64,000 nt of DNA from positions 1 through 64,000 of the forward strand of contig CAWIUB010000003.1 in assembly GCA_963839175.1 (NCBI GenBank), written 5' to 3'. Numbering within the stretch: the first letter of the stretch is position 1; each line of letters opens with the position of its first letter. The translations under genes and the position numbers were made by a program. Source of the DNA: CAWIUB01 sp963839175 (GTDB lineage: Bacteria; Actinomycetota; Actinomycetes; Mycobacteriales; Jatrophihabitantaceae). The notes under the pieces are model-generated. The model was not told the origin of the DNA, did no database searches, and saw only the letters and a list, made by a program, of their open reading frames with translations. Shown here piece by piece: positions 55,435 through 64,000 of the stretch.

Positions 55435-57963
55435 GCGAGGTCGAACAGGTCAGCGCCACGGCGGTGGACGGCTTGTATCAGGGAGCCCGCCCGGCCGCGC
55501 GGCTTGAGTCGAGTTCGTCGCCGAACGCACTCGCACTCGCGCGCCAGTTCCCGGCGCGCGTGCTCGCCAGCGACTGGCCGGCGACCGTGACGCCGCGGGC
55601 ACAGCTCACCGTCCGGCTACTCGGCGAGCCGTTCACCGCGGCGTCGGCGAGCCTGCAAACCGAGCGGCGCCGCGGGCTGGATCGGGTGCTGGACTGGCTC
55701 GAGCTGCAGCCTGGCGACAGTTGGCAAGACCGCTGGCTGGCCTCCGGCGCTGACGCCGAGGGCAACATCGCGTGGCGGCGTCTACCGACCGCCGGGCTCG
55801 CCGCCACCAGCCGCGGCCGGGTGGACACCGAACACGGTCGTCTCGCCCTGGCCCGGGGCATGTCGCTGCTGGTCTGCGGCGATGTGATCCGCCCCAGCCT
55901 GGGCTGGCTGCTGACGCCGGGCACGCCGCGGGAGCTGGTCACCGCGATCGCCCAGGGCCGCGATCCGGCCGGGTTCACGCGGCTGGCCGCGTTATGCGAC
56001 GGCGCGGGCGTCAGCGCGCACACCACCCAGCTGGCGCTGCGGCGGATCGCGGCCCTGGTGGCCGCCAAGGGCGGCGGGGTCGGTGACATCACGGTCGGCG
56101 ACTGCCTGGAGCTGCTGCGTCTGCTTGAGGATCAGCAGGCTGGTCGGGCGGCGCGCAGCCCGTACTTCTACCAGCTGCTGCGCGCCGCCGGCGTGCTCAA
56201 CGACACGACGCCGACCGCGCGAGGCCTGCGCACGCAAGGACAACTGAGCTGCGAGCAGCTCATCGACCGCTACCGCATCGCCTGCCGGCCGGTGCGTGAC
56301 CTGCTCATTGACTACCTGCGGGAACGCCGGACTGGCCTGGACTACGCCAGCCTGCACAAGCTCTCCTACACCCTGGGCCGGCTGTTCTGGCGGGATCTGG
56401 AGATCCATCACCCGGGCATCGCCTCGCTGCACCTGCCCGCCGAGGTGGTCACCGCCTGGAAACAGCGCATCGCCACCAAGACCGTGCACGCCACCGTCAA
56501 CGGACAGGTCGCCGTACGGCAGGTGCCGCGGGTCAACGCCGCCGACCACCTGATGACGGTGCGCGCCTTCTATCTCGACCTGAGCCAGTGGGCCGCCGAC
56601 GATCCGTCCCGCTGGGCAGCGTGGGTGGCGCCCTGCCCGATCCGAGACGGCGACGCCGCGGCGCAAAAGAAGAAGCGCTCCCACCGCAAGTCCCGGATGG
56701 ATCAACGCACCCGCGAACGCCTGCCGGTCATGCCGGTGCTCGCCGCCGCCGTCACCAACGCCCTGCACGCAGCTACCGAACGATTACGGGCGGCACAGTC
56801 CACCGAGCCCGGCGGGCTGTTCACCGCGGCGGGTCACACGCTGCGCCGCGCGATCACCAGCCACGCCACGGTCGGCAAGACCTGGGCCGAAGATCCCGAC
56901 ACCGGCAAGCGGCGCGACCTGTCCCACGAAGAACACCGGGCGTTCTGGACCTGGGGCCGCGGTCGAGGTTCTTCGCCACACCGGCGTGCGAATCGAGGAG
57001 CTGACCGAACTCTCGCACCACAGCCTGATCCACTACCGGCTGCCGACCACCGGTGAACTCGTCCCGCTGCTGCAGATCGCGCCGTCCAAGACCGACGCCG
57101 AACGGCTGCTCGTGATCAGCCCAGAGCTGGCCGACGTCCTGTCCGCGATCATCGGCCGAATCCGCGACCACAGCGGCATGGTGCCGCTCGTGGTCGCCTA
57201 CGACTACCACGAACGAGTCTGGAACCCGCCGATGCCGCTGCTGTTCCAGCGCCGCTTCGGCGGTGAACAGCGCGCGATCACCGGGCCGGCAATCCGTGAG
57301 CTGATCACCGCCGCGCTGGCCGGCACCGGGCTCACCGACGCCAGCGGGCAACCGCTGCGCTTCGTGCCTCACGACTTCCGCCGGATCCTGATCACCGACG
57401 CGATCATGCACGGGATGCCGCCGCACATCGCCCAACTGGTCGCCGGCCACCGCGACATCAACGTCACCATGGGCTACAAGGCCGTCTACCCCGACGAGGT
57501 CATCACCGCCCACCGCGCATTCATCGCCCGCCGCCGCACGCTGCGCCCCAGCGAGGAATACCGCACCCCCACCGACGAGGAATGGGAGGAGTTCCTCGGC
57601 CACTTCCAACGCCGCAAGCTCTCCCTGGGCACCTGCGGGCGCGCCTACGGAACCAGTTGCATCCACGAGCACAGCTGCATCCGCTGCCCACTACTACGAC
57701 CCGACCCCGCTCAGCGGGCCCGGCTAATCCAGATCCACGACAACCTCGCCGACCGCATCGCCGAAGCCCGCACCGAAGGCTGGCTCGGCGAAATCGACGG
57801 TCTGCAGGTCAGCCTCGCCGCCGCCCGCGCCAAGCTCGCCCAACTCGACGCCCTCGCCGACCGCCGCTCGGCCCATCCAGATCGGCATGCCGCGCGCACG
57901 CCCCATGATCCACCAGGACGCCGGAAGCTCACACCTGGGAGGAATCAGAACAAGATCATTTAG
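55431..57963 (+). pseudogene. Large tyrosine recombinase (TnpB-like), one frameshift
   Basis: From GTG 55431, coupled to the first recombinase. A long N-terminal part (RLLGEPFTAASASLQTERRR, HKLSYTLGRLFWRDLEIHHP, VRAFYLDLSQWAADDPSRWA). A slip in the GGGGCC run near 56965 then leads to AVEVLRHTGVRIEELTELSH (Arg), LQIAPSKTDAERLLVISPEL (Lys), FVPHDFRRILITDAIMHGMP (H-x-x-R), QLVAGHRDINVTMGYKAVYP (His, Tyr). A Cys-rich segment (GTCGRAYGTSCIHEHSCIRC) suggests a zinc knot, typical of Tn554 TnpB-like proteins. About 840 residues if joined. It ends in the right terminal repeat. Confidence 0.85.
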
Positions 57964-59109
57964 TTCAGAAAAGCCCTGCTGAAGCTGTCGGTAGTGGTCT
58001 CGGACCTGCACGGGGTCTCCTCACGGCAGATCATGGAGGCGCTGATCGGCGGCTGCCGGGACCCGAAGGCGCTGGCCCAGCTGGCCCGGGGCCGGCTGCG
58101 GGTGAAGATCTCGGCGTTGCAGGAGGCGCTGGACGGGGCCGACACGTTCACCGACCACCACGCCTTCGTGCTGCGGATGATGCTGGACAACGTCGACCGG
58201 CTCACCGCCCAGATCGACAAGCTGACCGTCCAGATCGAGGAGCTGATCACCCCTTTTGAACGGCAGGTCGTCCAGTTGGACGGCATCACCGGCATCGGCC
58301 GGACCGCCGCCCAGGACCTGATCGCCGAGATCGGGGTCGACATGAGCGTGTTCCCCACCGCCGGGCACCTGGTGTCCTGGGCGAAGTTCTGCCCCCAGGT
58401 CAAACAGTCCGCCGGCAAACGCACCGGCCGCAACTCCCGCGGCAAGGGCAACCGCTACCTCGCCGGGGTACTCGGCGAGGCGTCCGTCGCCACCGGGCGG
58501 ACCCGGACCCGACTCGGGGCCCGCTACCGGCGACTAGCCAAACGCCGCGGCAAGGCCAAAGCCCAGGTCGCGGTCGGCAACACCATCCTGACCATCACCC
58601 ACGCGTTGCTCTCCGACCCCACCGCCGACTACCACGACATCGGACCGGACTACTACGAGACCCGCATGCACCACCGCCGTCAAGTCGCGAGCCACCTCCG
58701 CAGCCTGCAACGCCTCGGCTACAAGATCACTCTCGAGCCCATCACTGGAGAGGCCGCCTGAACCTCCGCACCACAACCGAACACACTGCTCCCAAATCCG
58801 GTTCTGCAGCGCGCCACCGGGCGGGATGTCGTGCGCTCCGACGCTGGCCCGAATTTTCGGGCCAGCCTGCCCTCCACACCCGAGCGGCCCGTCCCTGTCC
58901 TGTCCGCAACCCGGCCACCCAGCCCAAATCCATCCCCGCAGCAGCCCTGAAAGAGGACCGGCGAAATGTCATCTGACCGCTTGACAAGCCATAGGAGCAT
59001 CGATCACCGCGCTCTGTGCGGTCACCATGGGTACGGAAACGGGTCACGTCGTCTCACCGCCGTGTTACCTCGGCGGGCGTCGGGTGCGCTGCTGTCGTCG
59101 ATTGCTTGG

Positions 59110-59778
59110 TCAGGTGTGTGGGTCGCCTTCTGGGAGCAGGGCGGCGATCAGCGCGTCGCCGATGAAGGCCCCGTACCGGTTGACGGGCCAGCCGGATTTG
59201 ATCACCAGAAGTTCGTAGAGCTCGGTGGAGCTGTAGGCCCAGAGGATGTCGGTGGCCTGGGCGAGGGTGATGCCGGGCCGCAGCCAGCCACGCTCGTGCA
59301 GGCGCCGGGCGTTGTGCCGCATGCGGGTGCGGCGTTGGTTGTCGGCTTCGGCGAGCAAGCCGGCCATCTCCGGGTCGGCGGCAGATGCCTCGCGGATGAG
59401 CAGCATGATCGGCGCGACCTGGGGTGAGACCTCGGTGGTGAACCGTCCCCAACCGCGCAGCACGCGAACCGGGTCGGTTTCGGTTGAGCTGAGCTGGTCC
59501 GAGCGCACCGGGGCGGGGATGGGGCCGCGTCCGGCGAGGCCGCGCTGCCAGAGCGAGCGGACGAGTCCGGACTTGCCGCCGAAGCTCTTGTAGATGGTGT
59601 CCACGGACGTGCCGGCCCGCTCGGCAATGCGGGCAACCGTGGTGGCCGCGTAGCCGTACTCGAGGAGTTGCTCGCGCGCGGCGTCGAGGATCGCCTCGCG
59701 GGTTCGCCGTGCCTGTTCGCGGCGGCGGGTGGTGTCGTAACGCCGGGTGGTCTTGACTTCGCCCATATTCCGTTCCAT
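59110..59778 (-). CDS. TetR-family transcriptional regulator
   Basis: 222 residues. The N-terminal helix-turn-helix part is RTREAILDAAREQLLEYGYA then ATTVARIAERAGTSVDTIYK and SFGGKSGLVRSLWQRGL, standard TetR. The helical C-terminal domain (ligand binding) is diverse, with SPQVAPIMLLIREASAADPE. ATG 59778 or 59766 may be the start. It is divergent from the SnoaL-like gene with a ~50-base gap, so it probably controls that operon through a site in the gap. Confidence 0.88.
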   Translation of the reverse strand: MERNMGEVKTTRRYDTTRRREQARRTREAILDAAREQLLEYGYAATTVARIAERAGTSVDTIYKSFGGKSGLVRSLWQRGLAGRGPIPAPVRSDQLSSTETDPVRVLRGWGRFTTEVSPQVAPIMLLIREASAADPEMAGLLAEADNQRRTRMRHNARRLHERGWLRPGITLAQATDILWAYSSTELYELLVIKSGWPVNRYGAFIGDALIAALLPEGDPHT

Positions 59779-59828
59779 GCTTCTGGATTGAATTCATTTC
59801 GACCGTATCAGGTTGGAGGTGATCGGCC

Positions 59829-60245
59829 GTGACCGACGCGCTCGCGGTCATCGATCGGCTGGTCGCGGCGACCAACGCGCACGATCTCGACGGCATCGTC
59901 GACTGCTGCGCGGCCGACTACGTCAACCAGACCCCGGCGCACCCGCCGCGCGGGTTCACCGGGCGGGAGCAGGTGCGGCGCAACTGGGCGGCGATCCTGG
60001 CCGGTGTCCCGGACCTGCGGGCGCGGGTGATCGCTGCGGCCGTGCACGGCGACCAGGTGTGGACCGAGTGGGAGATGCGCGGCACCCGCCGGGACGGGGC
60101 GCCGCACGCGATGGCCGGCGTGGTCATCTTCACCGTCGACGATGACCACATCGCGGCTGCCCGGTTCTACCTCGAGCCGGTCGAGTCGACCAGCGGAGAC
60201 GTCAACGCGGCGGTCGATCGCATGACGGCCGGACCGGCGTCGTGA
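59829..60245 (+). CDS. SnoaL/NTF2-like protein
   Basis: 138 residues from GTG 59829 (GGAGGTG upstream). AVIDRLVAATNAHDLDGIVD, CCAADYVNQTPAHPPRGFTG, REQVRRNWAAILAGVPDLRA, VIAAAVHGDQVWTEWEMRGT and VVIFTVDDDHIAAARFYLEP are the strands and helices of the SnoaL-like polyketide-cyclase/NTF2 fold in order. Likely a small-molecule binder or isomerase; ligand unknown. The last base of its stop lies in the next start (GTGA), so it is translated with the NmrA-like gene. Confidence 0.88.
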   Translation: MTDALAVIDRLVAATNAHDLDGIVDCCAADYVNQTPAHPPRGFTGREQVRRNWAAILAGVPDLRARVIAAAVHGDQVWTEWEMRGTRRDGAPHAMAGVVIFTVDDDHIAAARFYLEPVESTSGDVNAAVDRMTAGPAS

Positions 60246-61279
60246 TCCTCATCGCCGGCGGAACCGGCACGCTCGGCCGGGAACTGGTCACCCGGCTCAC
60301 CGGCGCCGATCAACCCGTTCGAGTGCTGACCCGCGACCCGGCGCGCGCCGCCGGCATGAGTGCCGAGATCGCGATCGGGGACGTGCGCGACCCGGCGACC
60401 CTGCCCGCGGCGATGCGCGGCTGCGCCGCCGTGGTCTCCGCCGTGCATGGGTTCCTCGGCGGACGCGGGGCCGGCCCGGCCGCGATCGACGAGCACGGCA
60501 ACGCGCACCTGATCCACGCCGCCGGACGCGCTGGCGTCCAACACTTCGTCCTGCTCTCCGTACTCGGCGCACGTGCGGACCACCCGATGTCGCTGCACCG
60601 CGCCAAGCACGCCGCCGAGCAGCACCTGCACGCCAGCAACCTGACCTGGACGGTGCTGCGGCCCTCGGCGTACCTGGAGACCTGGGCCGGTGTCATCGGC
60701 GCCAAACTCGTCACCGGCGGTCCCGGCCTGGTGTTCGGCCGCGGCGCCAACCCGATCAACTTCGTCTCCGTCCGAGACGTGGCAGCGATCGCCGAACGCG
60801 CGATCACCGACCCCACGCTGCACGGACAAACAATCGATCTCCCAGGACCGGACAACCTGACCATGACCCAATTCGCCGAACTGCTCGCCTCCACCAAGAT
60901 CCGGCGCATTCCCCGCGGGGTACTTCGTGCCATGAGCGTGACCACCGCACCACTCGCACCCGCCTTCGCCCGCCAAGCCGCGGCCGCTGTGTTCATGGAC
61001 GCCACCGACATGGCCGCAGACCCCACACCCATACAAGCCCGCTTCCCCGACATCGGCTGGCACCACGCACAGGCGCTCATCGGCGAGCATCGCCACTCGC
61101 CTAGCCACAGCCACCCGATCGCAAAGACCGCTTCCGAGAAGGGAGACTCCGATGAAGCGGACAATCGTCGCTATCTCGTTGCTCGTCCTCGTCCCCGCCG
61201 TGCCCGCGGAAGCCGCACCCAACCCCAATCCGGTGGCTCCGGCGCACACCGGAACGGCCTGCGTCAACGTGCTCGCTAA
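60242..61279 (+). CDS. NmrA-like NAD(P)-binding protein
   Basis: GTG 60242 overlaps the previous stop. MILIAGGTGTLGRELVTRLT is the G-G-T-G-x-x-G Rossmann motif. VRVLTRDPARAAGM, GDVRDPATLPAAMRGCAAVV, FVLLSVLGARADHPMSLHRA (S-x-x-x-x-x-K-like), AKHAAEQHLHASNLTWTVLR and PSAYLETWA are typical of NmrA/SDR-a5 proteins. Natural end is expected near 61130. The frame runs on to 61279 in low-complexity text overlapping the next gene, so a small slip may have removed its stop. Probably an NADPH-using reductase or redox sensor in the SnoaL-like operon. Confidence 0.85.
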   Translation: MILIAGGTGTLGRELVTRLTGADQPVRVLTRDPARAAGMSAEIAIGDVRDPATLPAAMRGCAAVVSAVHGFLGGRGAGPAAIDEHGNAHLIHAAGRAGVQHFVLLSVLGARADHPMSLHRAKHAAEQHLHASNLTWTVLRPSAYLETWAGVIGAKLVTGGPGLVFGRGANPINFVSVRDVAAIAERAITDPTLHGQTIDLPGPDNLTMTQFAELLASTKIRRIPRGVLRAMSVTTAPLAPAFARQAAAAVFMDATDMAADPTPIQARFPDIGWHHAQALIGEHRHSPSHSHPIAKTASEKGDSDEADNRRYLVARPRPRRARGSRTQPQSGGSGAHRNGLRQRAR

Positions 61280-61370
61280 CAACCCGCAAGCCGGTCCCGA
61301 CCCGCACAGCGCACCGCCCGCCCAGCAGAACCTCTTCGAAGTCGGTGCCACCTTCTGCGGCATCTCCTGA
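61152..61370 (+). CDS. Small secreted protein
   Basis: 72 residues from ATG 61152 (GAAGGGAGACTCCG upstream). MKRTIVAISLLVLVPAVPAE is followed by AAPNPNPVAPAHTGTACVNV; signal peptide with A-E-A cleavage, then a short mature domain ending ATFCGIS with two cysteines that could pair. It overlaps the run-on tail of the NmrA-like frame. No family recognised. Bases 61371-62164 hold no gene I can support. Confidence 0.6.
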   Translation: MKRTIVAISLLVLVPAVPAEAAPNPNPVAPAHTGTACVNVLANNPQAGPDPHSAPPAQQNLFEVGATFCGIS

Positions 61371-62164
61371 CCTCGGCCGGCCCAGCCGCGGATCCCGCGA
61401 GGCAGACCCATCCCGGACGTCACGTCGTCTCCCGCCGGGTCATCTCCGCAACGCTTTGGGATTGCGCCCGTCAACGTCGTGTTTGATCTTCGTCCCGACC
61501 GCGCGCTAGCAGCACGCTCGCCCCGCACAGAACGTTCACGCATCACCCGACAATCAAGCCGAGCCGACCGCGCGCGAATCGGCGTTCGCGCGCGGCCTCA
61601 GCTGCCTGCCGGCATGCGGAGTCCCCGTGTGCGACAGGCCTGCCCCGGCTCCTGGTTTGTTCCGGCTGTCCGCAGCCACTACAAGGTTCATGAACATACG
61701 GAGGTTGACTGCCAAGTGGTTGCGGAACCGAGGAAATCGGCACCGGATCGGAGCCGTGCAAGCGCAACAGCTCGTCCGGATCCGAGCTGGCTTATCCTCG
61801 GCTTCAGGTTCGACCTCGATCGGCCAACCGGTGCGCTCGGGAATCCGGTCTGCCGCCGTGCGGGCGGCATCCTGCCCGACCGACAAAGCGGGGTACCGCG
61901 AACCGGCCGGCACGTCGTCGTGCACCGCGTCGGTGGTGACGATGCTCGCAACCCCGGCGCCGTCACGTAGGGAACCGCCCGAAATTAGGCGCCAGCGCGA
62001 GTGCTTGACCACCACGACCACCTCGTCGGCCGTCGAGGCAACATCGTTCCCGACTTATCAACTTCGCCAAGTGTCCACCGTGGACGGTCCGTCAGCGCGG
62101 TCGCTTGATCGCAGACACTATCCAAATGACTGAGCCGGTCCTCTGTGGGGCGCCGCGGCCTTGC

Positions 62165-62290
62165 TGATACGGGGATGAGTTCGACGTGGTCCCGGCGGCT
62201 TGCGCGAGCGCGTGAAGATCGCCGGGGTCGGCGGTGAGGACGTCGTGCCCGCCGGCTCAATCGGCTCGCGCGGCGGCTGCATGGTTCGCG
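62165..62290 (-). pseudogene. PIN-domain toxin C-terminal relic
   Basis: The minus strand reads AGGHDVLTADPGDLHALAQA and, one frame over, RDHVELIPVSA. The D-V-L-T-x-D-P-x-D-(L/I) strand-helix with an E-L-I-P-V end is the last part of VapC-like PIN ribonucleases. Only about 35 residues, frameshifted. No antitoxin remains. Confidence 0.45.
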
Positions 62291-62516
62291 GCTCGCTGGC
62301 GCCCGTGCCCGGCCCAGGACTCCCGAATGTGTGGACGTCGCATCACTGGCAAAGCCCAGGCGACGGTGATGCCGCGCTGGCTTGCGTAAGAGCGCCACCG
62401 ACCTCCGGGCAGGATTCACCGGGCGGTTCAGGCCGGCACAGCGCAAATATGTTCGCCGTAGGTCACTTCAAGCGGGAAGGGCACGGCATAGGCCGGGACC
62501 GCCTTATCGTTGCGGC

Positions 62517-63029
62517 GTGGTGTTCGACGACCGCTCCGAGGCACGCGTCGCGCGTGTTCTGGTCTTTGTCCAGGTTGGCCTGCTCGGCGCTCAGGCGCTG
62601 CTGCGCCGGCGGCAACACTGGCCGACGCCGACAGGACTGCGGGTCGCTGCGGGGCTCGCGGGCGCAGCAGGGGTCGCCGTGCTGGCCGGCGCGGGACTGT
62701 CGCTCGGACGCGGCCTGACAGCGAGCCCGCTCCCCAACGCGCGTGCTGAGCTGTGCACCGATGGCCTCTACCGCCACGTACGGCACCCGATCTACAGCGC
62801 CGTGATCCTCCTGTCCGTGGCCCGGACGGTCGCCTCGGGTGACGTACGGCAGGCAGCGGTAACTGTCGCTTTGGGATCGCTGCTCTACGGCAAGAGCAGC
62901 TTCGAGGAGCGGGCGCTGGCCCGGCGATTCCCTGACTACCCCGCTTATGCAGCGCGCACGCCGCGATTCGTCCCCCGCATGCCTGTCGCGCCCCACGGCG
63001 CAGCAGCGCCGCCGGCCGACAGCCCGTGA
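62517..63029 (+). CDS. Isoprenylcysteine-carboxyl-methyltransferase-like membrane protein
   Basis: 170 residues from GTG 62517. Helices: VARVLVFVQVGLLGAQALL, GLRVAAGLAGAAGVAVLAGA and SAVILLSVARTVASGD. GLYRHVRHPIYSAVILLSVA is the 'Y-x-x-x-R-H-P-x-Y' SAM-binding motif, and FEERALARRFPDYPAYAART gives the closing E-E-x-x-L-x-x-x-F-x-x-Y-x-x-Y motif of the PEMT/ICMT family. Probably methylates a lipid or small membrane molecule with SAM. Lone gene. Confidence 0.8.
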   Translation: MVFDDRSEARVARVLVFVQVGLLGAQALLRRRQHWPTPTGLRVAAGLAGAAGVAVLAGAGLSLGRGLTASPLPNARAELCTDGLYRHVRHPIYSAVILLSVARTVASGDVRQAAVTVALGSLLYGKSSFEERALARRFPDYPAYAARTPRFVPRMPVAPHGAAAPPADSP

Positions 63030-63189
63030 CCGCGCCGTCGGCTTTCACGCGCGGCGACCCCCGGATCTCGTCGCCGGAGAATGGCATCCGGACCGGTGGC
63101 ACGCTAACGTCGATGGCTCCCGCCAGCAGCGGGACCAGTCCCACGATCGCGAGGATCCACCCCACCCCGGCGTTCAACACCGGGTCATC

Positions 63190-64000
63190 GTCGATCGCTG
63201 CGATCGCCTCGTCGTGATAGGTGGCGCTGAGGTCGACGCCGATGAAGCGCCGGCCGAGCGCGAGCGCCGCCGCGGCGGCGGTGCCCGATCCGCTGAACGG
63301 GTCGAGCACGACCCCGCCGGGTGGGCAGCCCGCGGCGATGCGGCGGGGCTGGGATCTCGAGCGTGTACTTCGCTGAGTGGATCGTGCTCAGGCTGTTGGT
63401 GCCAGTGCCCACACATCGCCGGGGTTGGCGCCGTCTGTACGCACTGGGCGCAGCGGATCGTGGCGTCGACGCGGGTCTCGGCGGCGGGTGTGGCGCGCAG
63501 TGGGGTGAGGTCAAACCAGTACCGCGCGGAGCGGGTGAACAGGAACAGGTGCTCGTGGCGGTTGGTGAACCGGTCCTCGACGGGGTGCGGGATCGCGTTG
63601 GTCTTGTTCCAGATGATGTCGTTGCGCAGCAACCACCGCTGCTCGATCAGGGCCAGCGCCACGGGATGCCGAGCAGGCTCTTGTACGGCGCGGTGGCGAT
63701 GGTGTTTCGGCGGCGCGGAATGAGTTCGGCGTGGTCGGCCCGCCCGGACCGGCCGACTGAGTCGCCGGCGTTCGCGCGGCCGGAGTAGGAGTCGCAGAGG
63801 TTGAGCCAGAGGGTGCCGTCCGGGCGCAGCACCCGGCGTGCTTCGGCCAGGATCGCGAGCAGCCGCGTGAGGTAGGCATCGACTGTCGGCTCAAGTCCGA
63901 GCTGGTCGGGGTGCTGGTAGTCGCGCAGGTTGAAGAACGGCGGCGAGGTCACGATGCAGTGCACCCACTCATCGGGCAGTCCATGCAAGACGGTGCCGGC
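63190..64000 (-). pseudogene. DNA methyltransferase, beta class (N4-cytosine/N6-adenine), partial at window edge, frameshifted
   Basis: Read from the window end inward: HGLPDEWVHCIVTSPPFFNL (motif IV, TSPPF), VDAYLTRLLAILAEARRVLR, PDGTLWLNLCDSYSGRANAG. A slip near 63660 leads to WRWLLRNDIIWNKTNAIPHP-like text (LIEQRWLLRNDIIWNKTNAI), VEDRFTNRHEHLFLFTRSAR. Another slip near 63400 leads to GGVVLDPFSGSGTAAAAALA (motif I, DPFSGSGT) and LGRRFIGVDLSATYHDEAIA. Motif IV before motif I is the beta arrangement. The start lies beyond the edge. A short DUF2892-like membrane reading (GVGWILAIVGLVPLLAGAID) follows at 63120-63185, probably another gene's fragment. Confidence 0.8.

Larger units (their letters stand above)
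54078..57972 (+). mobile_element. Tn554-like element with two tyrosine recombinases
   Basis: About 3.9 kb inserted in the IS110-type transposase gene. Near the left end is CTGAACTA (54085-54092) and near the right end its complement TAGTTCAG (57961-57968), a short inverted repeat that also supplies the stop codon of the second recombinase. Cargo: a 421-residue and an ~840-residue tyrosine recombinase overlapping by GTGA. There is no third small gene and no cargo besides recombinases. A GCC codon at both junctions is the only candidate target duplication. Confidence 0.8.
53580..58761 (+). pseudogene. IS110-family transposase split by a 3.9-kb insertion
   Basis: N-part 53580-54077: HVERVAALDVGKATLEACIR (Asp), VVRVVMEATGDYWKAPFFRL (Glu), GRPKTDRADCVWLAKVAERG (Asp pair), RTREKQRAEKLLEDA. 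C-part 57973-58761: ALLKLSVVVSDLHGVSSRQI, VQLDGITGIGRTAAQDLIAE, GHLVSWAKFCPQVKQSAGKR, GKGNRYLAGVLGEASVATGR. Removing 3898 bp between the two GCC codons restores one open frame of 427 residues, the usual length for this branch. So the insertion is exact and recent. The start ATG 53580 follows GGTGAGCGAGG. Bases 58762-59109 hold nothing recognisable. Confidence 0.9.

Overview
The window is GC-rich actinobacterial DNA. GTG starts, a PknB/PASTA kinase, a mycothiol-type (TIGR03086/DinB-like) protein, LuxR and TetR regulators and IS110/IS6/IS1380-type elements all fit this. The genus cannot be named from sequence alone. I found no rRNA, tRNA or CRISPR array.

Bases 1-13726 form a huge head-to-head inverted duplication folding at about 6859. 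The two arms are nearly identical, differing mostly by small indels and substitutions. Each arm carries the same set: a YegP-like protein, a broken lipoprotein gene, a 2TM protein, an ABC ATPase broken off at an IS1595-type relic, two small ORFs, an IS6 relic, a remarkable 11-residue-repeat protein, a damaged TenA-like gene, an IS1380 scrap and a conserved hypothetical. Left-arm base 1 pairs with 13726, so the repeat may continue outside the window. It may be a real palindrome, a folded-back linear replicon end, or an assembly fold-back.

13.7-23 kb holds a LuxR-type regulator with an N-terminal HTH, broken by frameshifts, a stop codon and an IS fragment. It is followed by a frameshifted methyltransferase, an MFS scrap, two coupled FAD enzymes (the second damaged) and a PASTA kinase. 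23-26.7 kb holds the most interesting locus: a ~1,100-residue NERD nuclease plus STAND/NACHT-like NTPase with helical C-terminal repeats, followed by a 35-residue peptide and a strong hairpin. This resembles an antiphage architecture.

27-43 kb is metabolic and mixed: a RibD-like reductase, SRPBCC and DinB-like proteins, a glutamine-synthetase-like enzyme divergent from a PLP enzyme and an amidohydrolase (a split FluG-like set), SEC-C, DUF429, Smr, VOC, an IS6 relic, a broken ABC exporter, a secreted beta-helix protein and an HNH-type protein. 43-48.6 kb is a NarL-type two-component system next to membrane proteins and a secreted protein. 49-52 kb has a VOC relic and a RecQ helicase with a C-terminal phosphoribosyltransferase-like domain.

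52-58.8 kb is a mobile island: an intact IS110 transposase, then a second IS110-type transposase split precisely by a ~3.9-kb element encoding two tyrosine recombinases (Tn554-like). 59-61.4 kb is a TetR-controlled set (SnoaL-like, NmrA-like, small secreted protein). The end holds a PIN-toxin relic, an isoprenylcysteine-methyltransferase-like protein and a beta-class DNA methyltransferase that runs off the edge.

Single-base frameshifts are unusually common, so many 'pseudogenes' may be consensus errors from long reads.
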